Part shown: positions 32,178 to 39,679 of the stretch, piece after piece
Position numbering within the stretch: the first letter of the stretch is position 1
Layout: the number at the start of each line of letters is the position of its first letter
Source of the DNA: Staphylococcus hsinchuensis
GTDB lineage: Bacteria; Bacillota; Bacilli; Staphylococcales; Staphylococcaceae
Assembly (NCBI RefSeq): GCF_038789205.1
Contig: NZ_CP128355.1
Span: 868,001 to 932,000, forward strand
Direction: 5' to 3'
Length of the DNA: 64,000 bases
Made by a program: the position numbers and the translations under genes
Notes under the pieces: generated by a model
Database searches by the model: none
Told to the model about the DNA's origin: nothing
What the model saw: only the letters and a program-made list of their open reading frames with translations

Positions 32178-33017
32178 ATGAAATCAGTGTTACTTATCGG
32201 GCAGTCTAATATGGCTGGTCGAGGGTTCACAAATCAAGTGGAACCAATTATAGATGAACGTATATTTGTACTGCGCAATGGTCGTTGGCAAATGATGGAT
32301 GAACCGATTCATAGTGATCGAGCAGTTGCTGGTATCGGTCCAGCAGCCTCTTTCGCTAAAATGTGGGTAGATGCGCACCCAAATGAAACAATTGGGCTCA
32401 TTCCTTGTGCTGATGGAGGTACATCAATTGATGAATGGGCGAAAGATCAAATGTTAACGAGACATGCAATTGCAGAAACTCAGTTTGCAATGGAATCGAG
32501 TGATCTTATCGGCATATTGTGGCATCAAGGTGAAAGTGATAGTTTAAACGGTAATTATGCGACTTATAGTGAAAAATTGAAAGGTCTCATTGATTATTTA
32601 AGAGAAACGTTTAATAAGCCAGAGTGTCCTTTCGTGATGGGGTTATTAGGAGATTATCTCGGACAGCAAGGTTTCGGTCTCAGTGCGCCTGAATTTCAAC
32701 ATATTAATACATGTATTCAAGAAGTTGCGCAACAAAAAGACAATTGTTATTTCGTTACAGCACAAGCGTTAACGCCAAATCCTGACGGTATCCATATTGA
32801 TGCATTATCACAACGTAAGTTTGGTATGCGTTATTATAAAGCGTTTAATGAGAGAAGTAATGTGGATGTACCATTAAATGGGGAAGAGAATATTGAATCT
32901 AAGTTAACGAAAAAGAAATATACGAAAAATGAAAAGATGTATATGCTTATAGCTAAATTATCTAGAAATCAAATATCATACGAAGATTTTGAGAAGCAAA
33001 TGCAGTCCCTTTATTAA
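32178..33017 (+). CDS. SASA-family carbohydrate acetylesterase
   Basis: 279-aa SGNH-like esterase of the sialate O-acetylesterase (SASA/DUF303) family. The nucleophile serine is S10 in LIGQSNMAG, a second block is WHQGESD at 115-121, and the catalytic Asp/His pair is in PDGIHID (D203, H206). The protein has no signal peptide, so it should act in the cytoplasm on acetylated sugars. The last ~60 residues are charged (KLTKKKYTKNEKMY) and not part of the catalytic fold. ATG 32178 follows TGGAGGAAG. Its substrate is unknown; a role in recycling acetylated polysaccharide is a guess from context. Confidence 0.8.
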   Translation: MKSVLLIGQSNMAGRGFTNQVEPIIDERIFVLRNGRWQMMDEPIHSDRAVAGIGPAASFAKMWVDAHPNETIGLIPCADGGTSIDEWAKDQMLTRHAIAETQFAMESSDLIGILWHQGESDSLNGNYATYSEKLKGLIDYLRETFNKPECPFVMGLLGDYLGQQGFGLSAPEFQHINTCIQEVAQQKDNCYFVTAQALTPNPDGIHIDALSQRKFGMRYYKAFNERSNVDVPLNGEENIESKLTKKKYTKNEKMYMLIAKLSRNQISYEDFEKQMQSLY

Positions 33018-33044
33018 AAATTATGTTATACATGAAACAAAAAG

Positions 33045-33076
33045 GCGGTTGGTGGAATCCGTGTTCCATCAACCGC
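33045..33076 (-). terminator. Terminator of the short-peptide operon (minus strand)
   Basis: A 13-bp stem (GCGGTTGGTGGAA / TTCCATCAACCGC, one G-T pair) with a 6-nt loop. On the minus strand it is followed by CTTTTTGTTT, while the plus side has A-rich sequence, so it terminates leftward transcription from the peptide genes. It may also slow rightward transcription from the esterase gene. Confidence 0.8.
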
Positions 33077-33133
33077 AAAAATTATACAGCCTAATAATTA
33101 AGAATTTTTGCCCAAAAAAATTCTAATTAGAAA

Positions 33134-33190
33134 TTAAAGTCCGATTCTTTTCATGAATCCGATGAAAGCTTCATAGATATCTTCAATCAT
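33134..33190 (-). CDS. 18-aa amphipathic peptide, copy 2
   Basis: A tiny ORF encoding MIEDIYEAFIGFMKRIGL. Its ATG is seven bases from a near-perfect AAAGGAGG. On a helical wheel the polar residues (E3, D4, E7, G11, K14, R15) fall on one face and I2, I5, F9, I10, F12, M13 and I16 on the other. Charge is acidic at the N-terminus and basic at the C-terminus. No signal peptide is present. Size, formyl-Met start and amphipathicity resemble phenol-soluble modulins, though it is shorter than the known 20-26-aa alpha types. It differs from copy 1 by one conservative change (M13 for I13) and a silent change. I do not recognise a named family. Confidence 0.8.
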   Translation of the reverse strand: MIEDIYEAFIGFMKRIGL

Positions 33191-33233
33191 GGTAAAGCCT
33201 CCTTTATTAATTTAATACTAATATTAGCTTAAA

Positions 33234-33320
33234 TTATTTAGTGTAAGGTTTATCTTGACCATAATATTCGATTTCGTCGTTGAAGAATTTACCGAAAAGT
33301 GTTAAGAAACGATGTAACAT
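33234..33320 (-). CDS. 28-aa amphipathic peptide with conserved polar tail, copy 2
   Basis: A short ORF whose product begins MLHRFLTLFGKFFNDEIEYY and ends GQDKPYTK. The ATG is eight bases from AAGGGGG. Residues 2-17 can form an amphipathic helix (L2, F5, L6, F9, F12, F13 and I17 on one side), and the last ten residues are hydrophilic and identical to those in copy 1. It lies 43 nt upstream of the 18-aa ORF on the same transcript. There is no leader peptide, so export, if any, would be by a modulin-type or bacteriocin-type route encoded elsewhere. Function is unknown. Confidence 0.8.
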   Translation of the reverse strand: MLHRFLTLFGKFFNDEIEYYGQDKPYTK

Positions 33321-33392
33321 TATAAATGCCCCCTTATACTTTAATTTATATGATTAAAACTGATTGAATTTGTCGTTGTTCCAATTTGAAAA

Positions 33393-33449
33393 TTAAAGTC
33401 CGATTCTTTTGATGAATCCGATGAAAGCTTCATAAATATCTTCAATCAT
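33393..33449 (-). CDS. 18-aa amphipathic peptide, copy 1
   Basis: Encodes MIEDIYEAFIGFIKRIGL, the first copy of the 18-aa peptide. The ATG has the same AAAGGAGG ribosome binding site and spacing as copy 2. Peptide identity with copy 2 is 17 of 18, while the flanking non-coding DNA is clearly less alike, which argues that the coding sequence is under selection. It follows the first 28-aa ORF by 36 nt. Confidence 0.8.
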   Translation of the reverse strand: MIEDIYEAFIGFIKRIGL

Positions 33450-33485
33450 GGTAAAGCCTCCTTTGTAATTAGTTACAAAATAAAA

Positions 33486-33572
33486 TTATTTTGTATAAGG
33501 TTTATCTTGACCATAATAACCAATCTCATCGTAGAAGAATTGACCTAAAAGTGTTAAGAAACGGTGTACCAT
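33486..33572 (-). CDS. 28-aa amphipathic peptide with conserved polar tail, copy 1
   Basis: The product begins MVHRFLTLLGQFFYDEIGYY and ends GQDKPYTK. The ATG follows AAGGAGGG. Compared with copy 2, changes are at positions 2, 9, 11, 14 and 18, with the hydrophobic pattern kept, and there are silent changes in the tail codons. It is first in the operon, about 30 nt after the predicted promoter. Alternatives to a modulin-like role include a two-peptide leaderless bacteriocin or a signalling peptide. Confidence 0.8.
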   Translation of the reverse strand: MVHRFLTLLGQFFYDEIGYYGQDKPYTK

Positions 33573-33605
33573 CGAAATCCCTCCTTATCAAATGATCATA
33601 CATGA

Positions 33606-33634
33606 ATAATATAACCCAATGATTTTAAGCTCAA
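33606..33634 (-). promoter_or_regulatory. Sigma-A promoter of the short-peptide operon
   Basis: Read on the minus strand, TTGAGC (33634-33629) and TATTAT (33611-33606) are exactly 17 bp apart. They lie 34 nt before the first peptide's ATG, giving a short leader. Confidence 0.65.
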
Positions 33635-33680
33635 ACATATTAATTTGTAAAAATAAAAAATAATCTAAGTATAATATGTT
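33634..33680. promoter_or_regulatory. 9-bp inverted repeat abutting the peptide promoter
   Basis: AACATATTA (33634-33642) and TAATATGTT (33672-33680) are perfect complements 29 bp apart; the first arm touches the -35 box. This could be a regulator-binding site, for example for the LysR protein encoded just to the right. The spacing is unusual and AT-rich DNA makes chance matches common. Confidence 0.35.
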
Positions 33681-34379
33681 CAGAGTAACTATTAATTTCT
33701 CTCTCTAAGTATAGTTATTGAAAATACAATCATGGCTTAAGATGATTTTATCTTTTTTATTTCTACAGTTTAATTTGAGCAGTAATCTTTAACCAATTTA
33801 TCTCGAATTCAAACATTTTAAATTCAAGATATTCAGAAAATTTAATAAAAAGTTTTATCACGCTTATTTAATATTTAAACGGTAATTAGAATTTTTACAA
33901 ATTGAGTAAGGTGACAATTAATGATGTTTTTCAACTTTATTCAACACAGTTATAATATAGTGATTTTGTAGGGATTTCAAAACTCGGACACAGATGGATC
34001 GCATTGTAAAGCGATTTGTATATTTAATTTAAATTTAAATCAATAAATGAGTCTTGTAGAAACAATGACAATTTTTTTAGATATTTATAGTGATTTTTTG
34101 TAGAATATATATTCAAATTTTCAGTTAAAAACAGAGTAAATTTTATCGAAAAACGCTATTTAAAAATAATTAAAAATTTTTAAAAACCTAACGTTAAGTG
34201 GTTCTATTTTTTGGAAATTAATTGGAAATAAGGACTGATAACATTTGTATTATTAAGTCGCTGTAATTATAATTATTAGTAATAGTAATTATATTGTAAA
34301 ATAAAATATTAATATATTGATACAATGACGTGCTTGTTTTTAGATTATTATTTAAATTTTAAACGGGCGAAAAATAAAT
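33681..34379. other. AT-rich 700-bp intergenic region
   Basis: Between the peptide promoter and the LysR gene I see no ORF with a ribosome binding site. It contains scattered short inverted repeats such as ATCGC/GCGAT at 33998-34015, and long A/T runs. It could hold regulatory sites for both divergent units or a small RNA, but nothing specific can be assigned. Confidence 0.5.
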
Positions 34380-34400
34380 GTGTATTGTGAGGAGCCAAGC

Positions 34401-35297
34401 ATGGAATTTAAACAAATGAAGTATTTCGTCGAGGTTGTTAAACGTGGAGGCATGACTCAAGCATCTGAGCAATTATTTATTGCACAATCAACAATCAGTA
34501 AGAATATAAAGTTATTAGAAGATGAATTTTCTATCCAGTTATTTGATCGTAGTAAAAAGCACATCGTCTTAACAGATGTAGGGAAAGTGTTTTATGAAAA
34601 ATGTGTGGAAACTTTAGCAGTAATTGAAGATATGACATCTGAAATGGGAGATGTTATGAATCTTGATAGTGGGCATATTCGATTAGGGATATCTGCAATA
34701 CTGAATGTAAGATTTTTTACGGGACGTTTGAAACAATTTCATAATAAATATCCTAATGTAACGTATGAAGTAATTGAAAGTGGCGGAAAGGCCATTAAAC
34801 AATTTTTAAATAATGATGAAATTGATGTTGGTATAACGACATTACCAGTGAACGATGATATTTATGACTCAATACCTTTATATACTGAACAGTTGTTACT
34901 TGTAGTAAATAAAGACTCTAAATATGCGGACGTGAACGCTGTTCATTTGAAAGATTTGAAAGATGAGTATTTTTTAATGTTTCACGATGATTACTATTTG
35001 AAAGATCAATTTTTTGAGAGTTGTAGAAATGTAGGTTTCGAACCGAAAACGATTGCTAAAATGTCTCAGATTACATTTATAGAGAATATGATTATGGATG
35101 GTATTGGTATAACTGTTTTGCCCGAAAGTATCGTGAAGATTTTAAATGATGAACTTGTTGGTATACCTTTAGAAGGGGCGGATGATTCATGGAATTTAGG
35201 TGTTATTTGGAAGAAAGGTAATTATATGAACTTTGCTACACGTGAATTAATTGAATTTTTAAAAGGGTCCACGACCGACTGTCCAAAAAATATATAA
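34401..35297 (+). CDS. LysR-type transcriptional regulator
   Basis: 298-aa regulator. An N-terminal winged helix-turn-helix (MEFKQMKYFVEV, then TQASEQLFIAQSTISKNIKLLE at residues ~20-40) is followed by a substrate-binding domain of the CidR/GltC-like type (DVGITTLPVNDD near 150, DGIGITVLPESIV near 240). The start is ATG 34401, six bases after GAGGAG; the GTG at 34380 precedes that site. It is divergent from the short-peptide operon and is therefore a candidate regulator of it, although 0.7 kb separates them. The inducer is unknown. Confidence 0.87.
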   Translation: MEFKQMKYFVEVVKRGGMTQASEQLFIAQSTISKNIKLLEDEFSIQLFDRSKKHIVLTDVGKVFYEKCVETLAVIEDMTSEMGDVMNLDSGHIRLGISAILNVRFFTGRLKQFHNKYPNVTYEVIESGGKAIKQFLNNDEIDVGITTLPVNDDIYDSIPLYTEQLLLVVNKDSKYADVNAVHLKDLKDEYFLMFHDDYYLKDQFFESCRNVGFEPKTIAKMSQITFIENMIMDGIGITVLPESIVKILNDELVGIPLEGADDSWNLGVIWKKGNYMNFATRELIEFLKGSTTDCPKNI

Positions 35298-35690
35298 TGG
35301 AAGTTCCACATTTTAAAGCATGCCGTAAACGAATATAATATATTCCAACTATGTATTTTTATCATAGGTGAAGAAATAATATAATAACCTTGTAGGGGGT
35401 TCTCAATTCTGAATCGAATCATAACCATTATTGCATTGCAGCCATGATATAAACTTCAGAGACGATTGAAATAATGCTGCTATTGTATGGTATCTCTATT
35501 ATTGAAAAGGCTATAGTACTTATATAGTTCTCATACCATCTTAAATTGTTAATGTCTTATAACTATCTTAGGTTAGTCGCAGAATATTAGTATCGCTCTG
35601 TTTAATTCTGCTTTTACATTTATATTACATACAAAACAGTTGAAACGACACAGGTTGTTTATCCCCCTCATTGTTCAATATCTCTTCAAA
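35298..35690. other. Intergenic region without recognisable gene
   Basis: About 390 bp between the LysR gene and the bidirectional terminator. No ORF with a convincing ribosome binding site or protein similarity is visible on either strand; it may be decayed DNA. Confidence 0.5.
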
Positions 35691-35693
35691 TCA

Positions 35694-35744
35694 ATAGCGT
35701 CCCAGATTACATCAATGTCCAATGTAATCTGGGACGCTATTTTT
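35694..35744. terminator. Bidirectional terminator between LysR and Nramp genes
   Basis: A 19-bp perfect stem (ATAGCGTCCCAGATTACAT and its complement) with a 9-nt loop, followed by TTTT on the plus side and a T-rich stretch on the minus side. It separates two convergent genes. Confidence 0.9.
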
Positions 35745-35794
35745 AATGTATCAACCTTCAAATCGTTGTATTAAGATAAATGACTTCATTTCGA

Positions 35795-37018
35795 TTATGC
35801 ATGAATAAAGTTATTGATTGCATCTACTAAACTATAAATACCGAGAAATGTAACAACGAGAACGACGAGACCACCAATGATATTTAACCATATATTGTTT
35901 GCATGAGAACCCATGAGTCCTTTTTTATTTATAATGATAAATATTAAAATAGCTACCGTTGGGAGGATAATGCCATTGAGTGCTTGAGCGACAAGAAGTA
36001 CTTGCAATGGTTCGAATCCTAATGCAGAGGTAATCATACCTATTAATATGATACAGGCGAATACGGTTTTGTATTTTTTGCTGTTCATGCCTTTATCCCA
36101 TTTTAACAAACTACTAATCGTCGCAGCAGCACCAGTTGGAGAGGCTATTGCAGAGGATAAACCTGCAGCAAATAGTCCGATACTTATTGCGATAGGAGCA
36201 GCATCTCCTAATAATGGCTTCAGAGGTTCAGCAAGTTGGATAACACTTGTGATTTTCTTTCCGTGCATTAATCTAGCAGCCGAAATAAGTACTGCTGCTG
36301 AGATAATTCCTCCGATTGAAATAGATATGATTGTGTCCCATCGTGCGAAACGTAGCGCCTTAATACTATCGAAGCGTTCATGAACTGCAGTTGAATGAAT
36401 AAAGAAATTGTAAGGTACGACTGTTGTTCCGATTAAAGCGATTACAGTTAACAATGATCCATCGGGTAGTGAAGGGATAAAAATCCCTTTGAGAATACCA
36501 ATAACATCGGGACGGATAATAATCATTGTAGTGATAAAAATAATGCCCATAACTACCATTAAACCGATCATAATTTTTTCGAGTATCTGATAGTTCCCAA
36601 ATAAACCAATGAGTAAAATAATTAGTCCGATAATAGGGGCTACGACGTGTTCAGGTAAATGAAGTAAATATGAAGCACCTAAGGAAGTACCAATTAGGTC
36701 TCCACTAATATAAGCGGCGCAGCCAATTGTTACTGCGATCAACGTAAAGCAGACGAGAATAAGTTTGCCGACTTTATGTGCAAATAAATCTTGAATTGCT
36801 TCGCCTAAGCCTTCTCTTGTAACGAGCGATAGTCGAATAATCATTTCTTGTAATACAATTGTTGCAATAATTGAAAATAGTACAGCCCATAACAAGCTAT
36901 AACCGAAACCGGCTCCACTTTGAGACATAGTCGTAACGGTACCAGGTCCAATAAATGAGGCAGTGATAATCATCCCAGGTCCAAGTGACTTCAACAGTTT
37001 ACTCGTGTTTTTCAACAT
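35795..37018 (-). CDS. Nramp-family transporter with non-canonical metal site
   Basis: 407-aa integral membrane protein with 11 predicted helices. The family signature is recognisable, but the helix-1 metal-binding motif DPGN is replaced by GPGT (residues 24-27). In helix 6 the usual MPH is VPY (201-203). Loss of the Asp, Asn and Met ligands means it is unlikely to be a Mn/Fe importer like MntH; divergent Nramp relatives carry Mg, Al or possibly non-metal substrates. The start is ATG 37018, eight bases after GAGGAG. It lies 17 nt after the ureohydrolase gene and is surely co-transcribed with it, so the two probably share a substrate or metal. Confidence 0.85.
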   Translation of the reverse strand: MLKNTSKLLKSLGPGMIITASFIGPGTVTTMSQSGAGFGYSLLWAVLFSIIATIVLQEMIIRLSLVTREGLGEAIQDLFAHKVGKLILVCFTLIAVTIGCAAYISGDLIGTSLGASYLLHLPEHVVAPIIGLIILLIGLFGNYQILEKIMIGLMVVMGIIFITTMIIIRPDVIGILKGIFIPSLPDGSLLTVIALIGTTVVPYNFFIHSTAVHERFDSIKALRFARWDTIISISIGGIISAAVLISAARLMHGKKITSVIQLAEPLKPLLGDAAPIAISIGLFAAGLSSAIASPTGAAATISSLLKWDKGMNSKKYKTVFACIILIGMITSALGFEPLQVLLVAQALNGIILPTVAILIFIIINKKGLMGSHANNIWLNIIGGLVVLVVTFLGIYSLVDAINNFIHA

Positions 37019-37035
37019 GGTAATCACTCCTCGTA

Positions 37036-37980
37036 TTATTGATTTTTATTTAAATAAGCAACATGACCAGCTAAGACGTATAATACCGCAGTTGAAACGA
37101 AATGGGCTGAGTTTTGGTTTGCATCATTCATTGGATAAACTTCTACATAGTCCATGCCACAAATACCTAATGATGCGAATTCATAAATCATCGTGAGTAA
37201 TTCATAAGAGCTGAGGCCATTACCATCCACCGGGCCACCAGGGTTAAAGGCGAAGTCCAATACATCACTACAAATCGTCAGATATACTACATCGACATCT
37301 TGACTTGCCTGTTTGTAAATGTCACGTGCGTATTGTTTTAAATCATTCGCATTTCTAATGTCATTAATCGTTAGCGTTACTGCACCAGCTTCTTGTGCAT
37401 AACGACCTGTTTCTGGTTTATTACGTGGTCCATGAATACCTGTGTGAATAATACTTTCATTTCGTATACCTTCAGTGTTATATAAATGCATAAAAGGTGT
37501 ATTACGGGCATATATTTCGCCTTCATAATCAGGCATATTATCATAGTGTGCATCAAGATGTATGATACCGACTTTTTTGCCGGTATTTGTTAGTGCTTTT
37601 AAAATTGGATATGTGACGCCGTGTTCTCCGCCGAAACCGACTAAGAATTTTTCACTTTCCCATAGTTTTTTGGCAAATGCTTCAATATTTTTATAGCTTT
37701 CTTCGTTATTATGCGCAATATAAGGAACGTCTCCAACATCTCCTAAAGATAAATGCTCACTAATATCTATGTGATTAAGTTCAGGTAAATATTGACTATA
37801 ACGGGCTGAACTTACTCTAATTTGCTTAGGGCCAAGTTCAACGCCTGTATAGTCACCCCATGTGCTTTCACCTTCAAATGGGACACCGTACACAATCACA
37901 TCTGTATCTAACGATTGTGATTGTGTTAAGTTTTTTCCATTTAAAAAGCAAGGTACATTACCGTAAATATTTTGTTTCAT
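37036..37980 (-). CDS. Ureohydrolase (agmatinase/formimidoylglutamase-like)
   Basis: 314-aa binuclear-metal hydrolase of the arginase/agmatinase superfamily. Metal ligands are H120 in GGEHG and D143, H145 and D147 in HLDAHYD. The third motif reads TICSDVLDFAFNPG, where the first Asp of the classic DxD is Cys237, with D239 retained. Formimidoylglutamases (HutG) share this TIC-x-D pattern, so it belongs near that branch. However, no hut genes are here, and agmatine, guanidinobutyrate or guanidine hydrolysis remain possible. The ribosome binding site is AAAGGGGATG. Product release of urea or formamide is therefore uncertain. Confidence 0.82.
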   Translation of the reverse strand: MKQNIYGNVPCFLNGKNLTQSQSLDTDVIVYGVPFEGESTWGDYTGVELGPKQIRVSSARYSQYLPELNHIDISEHLSLGDVGDVPYIAHNNEESYKNIEAFAKKLWESEKFLVGFGGEHGVTYPILKALTNTGKKVGIIHLDAHYDNMPDYEGEIYARNTPFMHLYNTEGIRNESIIHTGIHGPRNKPETGRYAQEAGAVTLTINDIRNANDLKQYARDIYKQASQDVDVVYLTICSDVLDFAFNPGGPVDGNGLSSYELLTMIYEFASLGICGMDYVEVYPMNDANQNSAHFVSTAVLYVLAGHVAYLNKNQ

Positions 37981-38146
37981 AATTTAATCATCCCCTTTAT
38001 TGAAAACAATTATATAGTTAATAGTCGGACATTTCAAATAAGTCTGAAAACTAAAACCCGATAATAACCACATTTTGAAAATTGGAACACGCTTATTTGG
38101 GTAAGGGGACGTATATTATACTTTTATTGGTTTATGTGAAAAATAA

Positions 38147-38250
38147 AAAGAGAGTCTGAGACAAAATAGGTGTCTCAGACTCTTTGGCAACTTGCGGGAC
38201 TGCGAAACCTCTATTAGAGAATTAGATTTCTGTCCCGCTCTCTTTTTTAA
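38147..38250 (-). repeat. Dispersed intergenic repeat, copy 2 (shortened)
   Basis: Contains the same two hairpins as the copy at 8688, in inverted orientation: GAGTCTGAGACA/TGTCTCAGACTC and GCGGGAC/GTCCCGC. The central GATGACTAG section is missing. It sits just after the end of the desaturase reading frame and probably terminates it. Confidence 0.7.
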
Positions 38251-38256
38251 TTTGCT

Positions 38257-39264
38257 TTAATAAGTCGCTTTATATTGGCGTGTATACTCTTTAAAAGTAA
38301 TAAAACGTTTACGACTTTCATCATATAATTTGTATTTTAACGATTTAAGACTTTCAGCTATTGAAATCGTAGTTGCATGCTGCAATGGTGTGACGTTTTC
38401 ATGTGTTGTCTCTAATTCATAGTTAGGAATTCTAGGATTTAAATGGTGTACATGATGATAACCGATGTTACCTGTTACCCATTACATAAATTTAGGGAGT
38501 TTATAGTATGAACTGCCATCAATCGCAGCTTTGACATAGTCCCACTCAGAAGGTTCTTCGAAATAAGAATCTTCAAAAGTATGCTGGATGTAAAACAACC
38601 AAATACCCATCATTCCTGAGATGAATACCATAGGCAAGAATACAGCTAAAAATTGAGCTGGACCTAACAAATAAAATAAGCCACCGTACACTAATAACAA
38701 TAGCACGTTATTAGCCCATGTATTGATACGTTCTTTCATTTTTGCGTCTTTCACGTTAAAGCGGTTTGATACAAATACTAAGAAGAATGGACCAATGACA
38801 AACATCACAAATGGATTACGATATATTCTATAACATAAACGTTTGAACTTAGTGGCTTCACTATATTCAGTGACAGTCATTACCCAAATGTCGCCAGTTC
38901 CTCGTTTTTCTAAATTACCGTTCCCGGCATGATGAATAAGATGTTCTCTACGCCATCTTTCATATGGAAAAAACGTAAGGAAACCTGTAATGTTACCAAG
39001 TATTTTATTATGTGATTGCTTTTTCAAATAAGAGCCGTGACATGCATCGTGAAATATAATGAATGTTCGAACTAAAAATATTGAAGCGATGATGCTGCTA
39101 ATAACTGCAAGTGACCAATGAATTTGAAATAAAAGTAAACTTGCTATGAGTATTATCGCTAATGGTAATAATGTATTCATTATTTGAATAGCACTTTTTT
39201 TATGATTTGTTTTCGCAAATGGCTTTACATTTTTGAATAATTGTTTCTTTTTTTCTTTTTCCAT
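38257..39264 (-). pseudogene. Fatty acid desaturase interrupted by one in-frame stop
   Basis: A membrane fatty-acid desaturase gene of 335 codons carrying a TAA at 38482-38484 (codon 261). Upstream of the stop are the first two histidine boxes, HDACH at 72-76 and HLIHH at 108-112. Directly after it, in the same frame, comes WVTGNIGYHHVHHL with the third box and the rest of the protein to a normal stop at 38257. The stop sits where relatives have a Gln-like residue (LPKF-x-x-WVTGNIGYHH), so a single CAA-to-TAA change explains it. The truncated product lacks an iron-binding box and should be inactive. The start is ATG 39264; an upstream in-frame GTG is less likely. Confidence 0.88.
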
Positions 39265-39679
39265 CTTTACCAACCTTTTCACTACAAGCTTTTATTCTGT
39301 TTCTCTGTAGCATGGATTTATTATATAAAATTAAATTTGCGATTACAAATATTTATAACTTTAGTCTAATATTATAAAAAATACTTATGTTTTAGTTGAT
39401 TTTTAAAAAAATTTGTGTCTTTTGATTTAAGGCTATGCTAGAAAATGAAAAGAAAAATTATTGAAATTGGACTAAATTCCCAACAGATTTTTATGAAATT
39501 AAGTCATTTTTACTTTGAAAGTAGTTGTAATTTTCTGAAAAAAAGAATATTATACAACAAAGCATTAATTTAGTTTTTTCAAATGATGCAAAATAGTCGT
39601 TTACATATTAAAGGGGGTTGTAAACACTATTTAGTCATTTAATAATGCTTTTTAAAACAAAGTGAATGGGAGTAATTAG
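39265..39679. other. Intergenic region before the permease
   Basis: A 415-bp AT-rich gap between divergent genes. The only notable structure is an inverted repeat GTTTACA / TGTAAAC with a 13-nt spacer at 39599-39625, about 55 nt before the permease start; it could be an operator or a small hairpin. No ORF or T-box/riboswitch pattern was recognised. Confidence 0.45.

Noticed and set aside
33081-33125. AGAATTTTT/AAAAATTCT inverted repeat as a second peptide-operon terminator
   Set aside because: The stem is entirely A/T except for its ends and the stronger GC-containing terminator lies just beyond; probably not functional by itself.
37981-38146. Possible guanidine riboswitch upstream of the ureohydrolase
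   Set aside because: I looked for the paired ACGR-loop hairpins of guanidine-II and the ykkC-type core and saw neither.
39265-39679. T-box or amino-acid riboswitch upstream of the permease
   Set aside because: No T-box consensus or antiterminator/terminator pair is visible; only a short inverted repeat.
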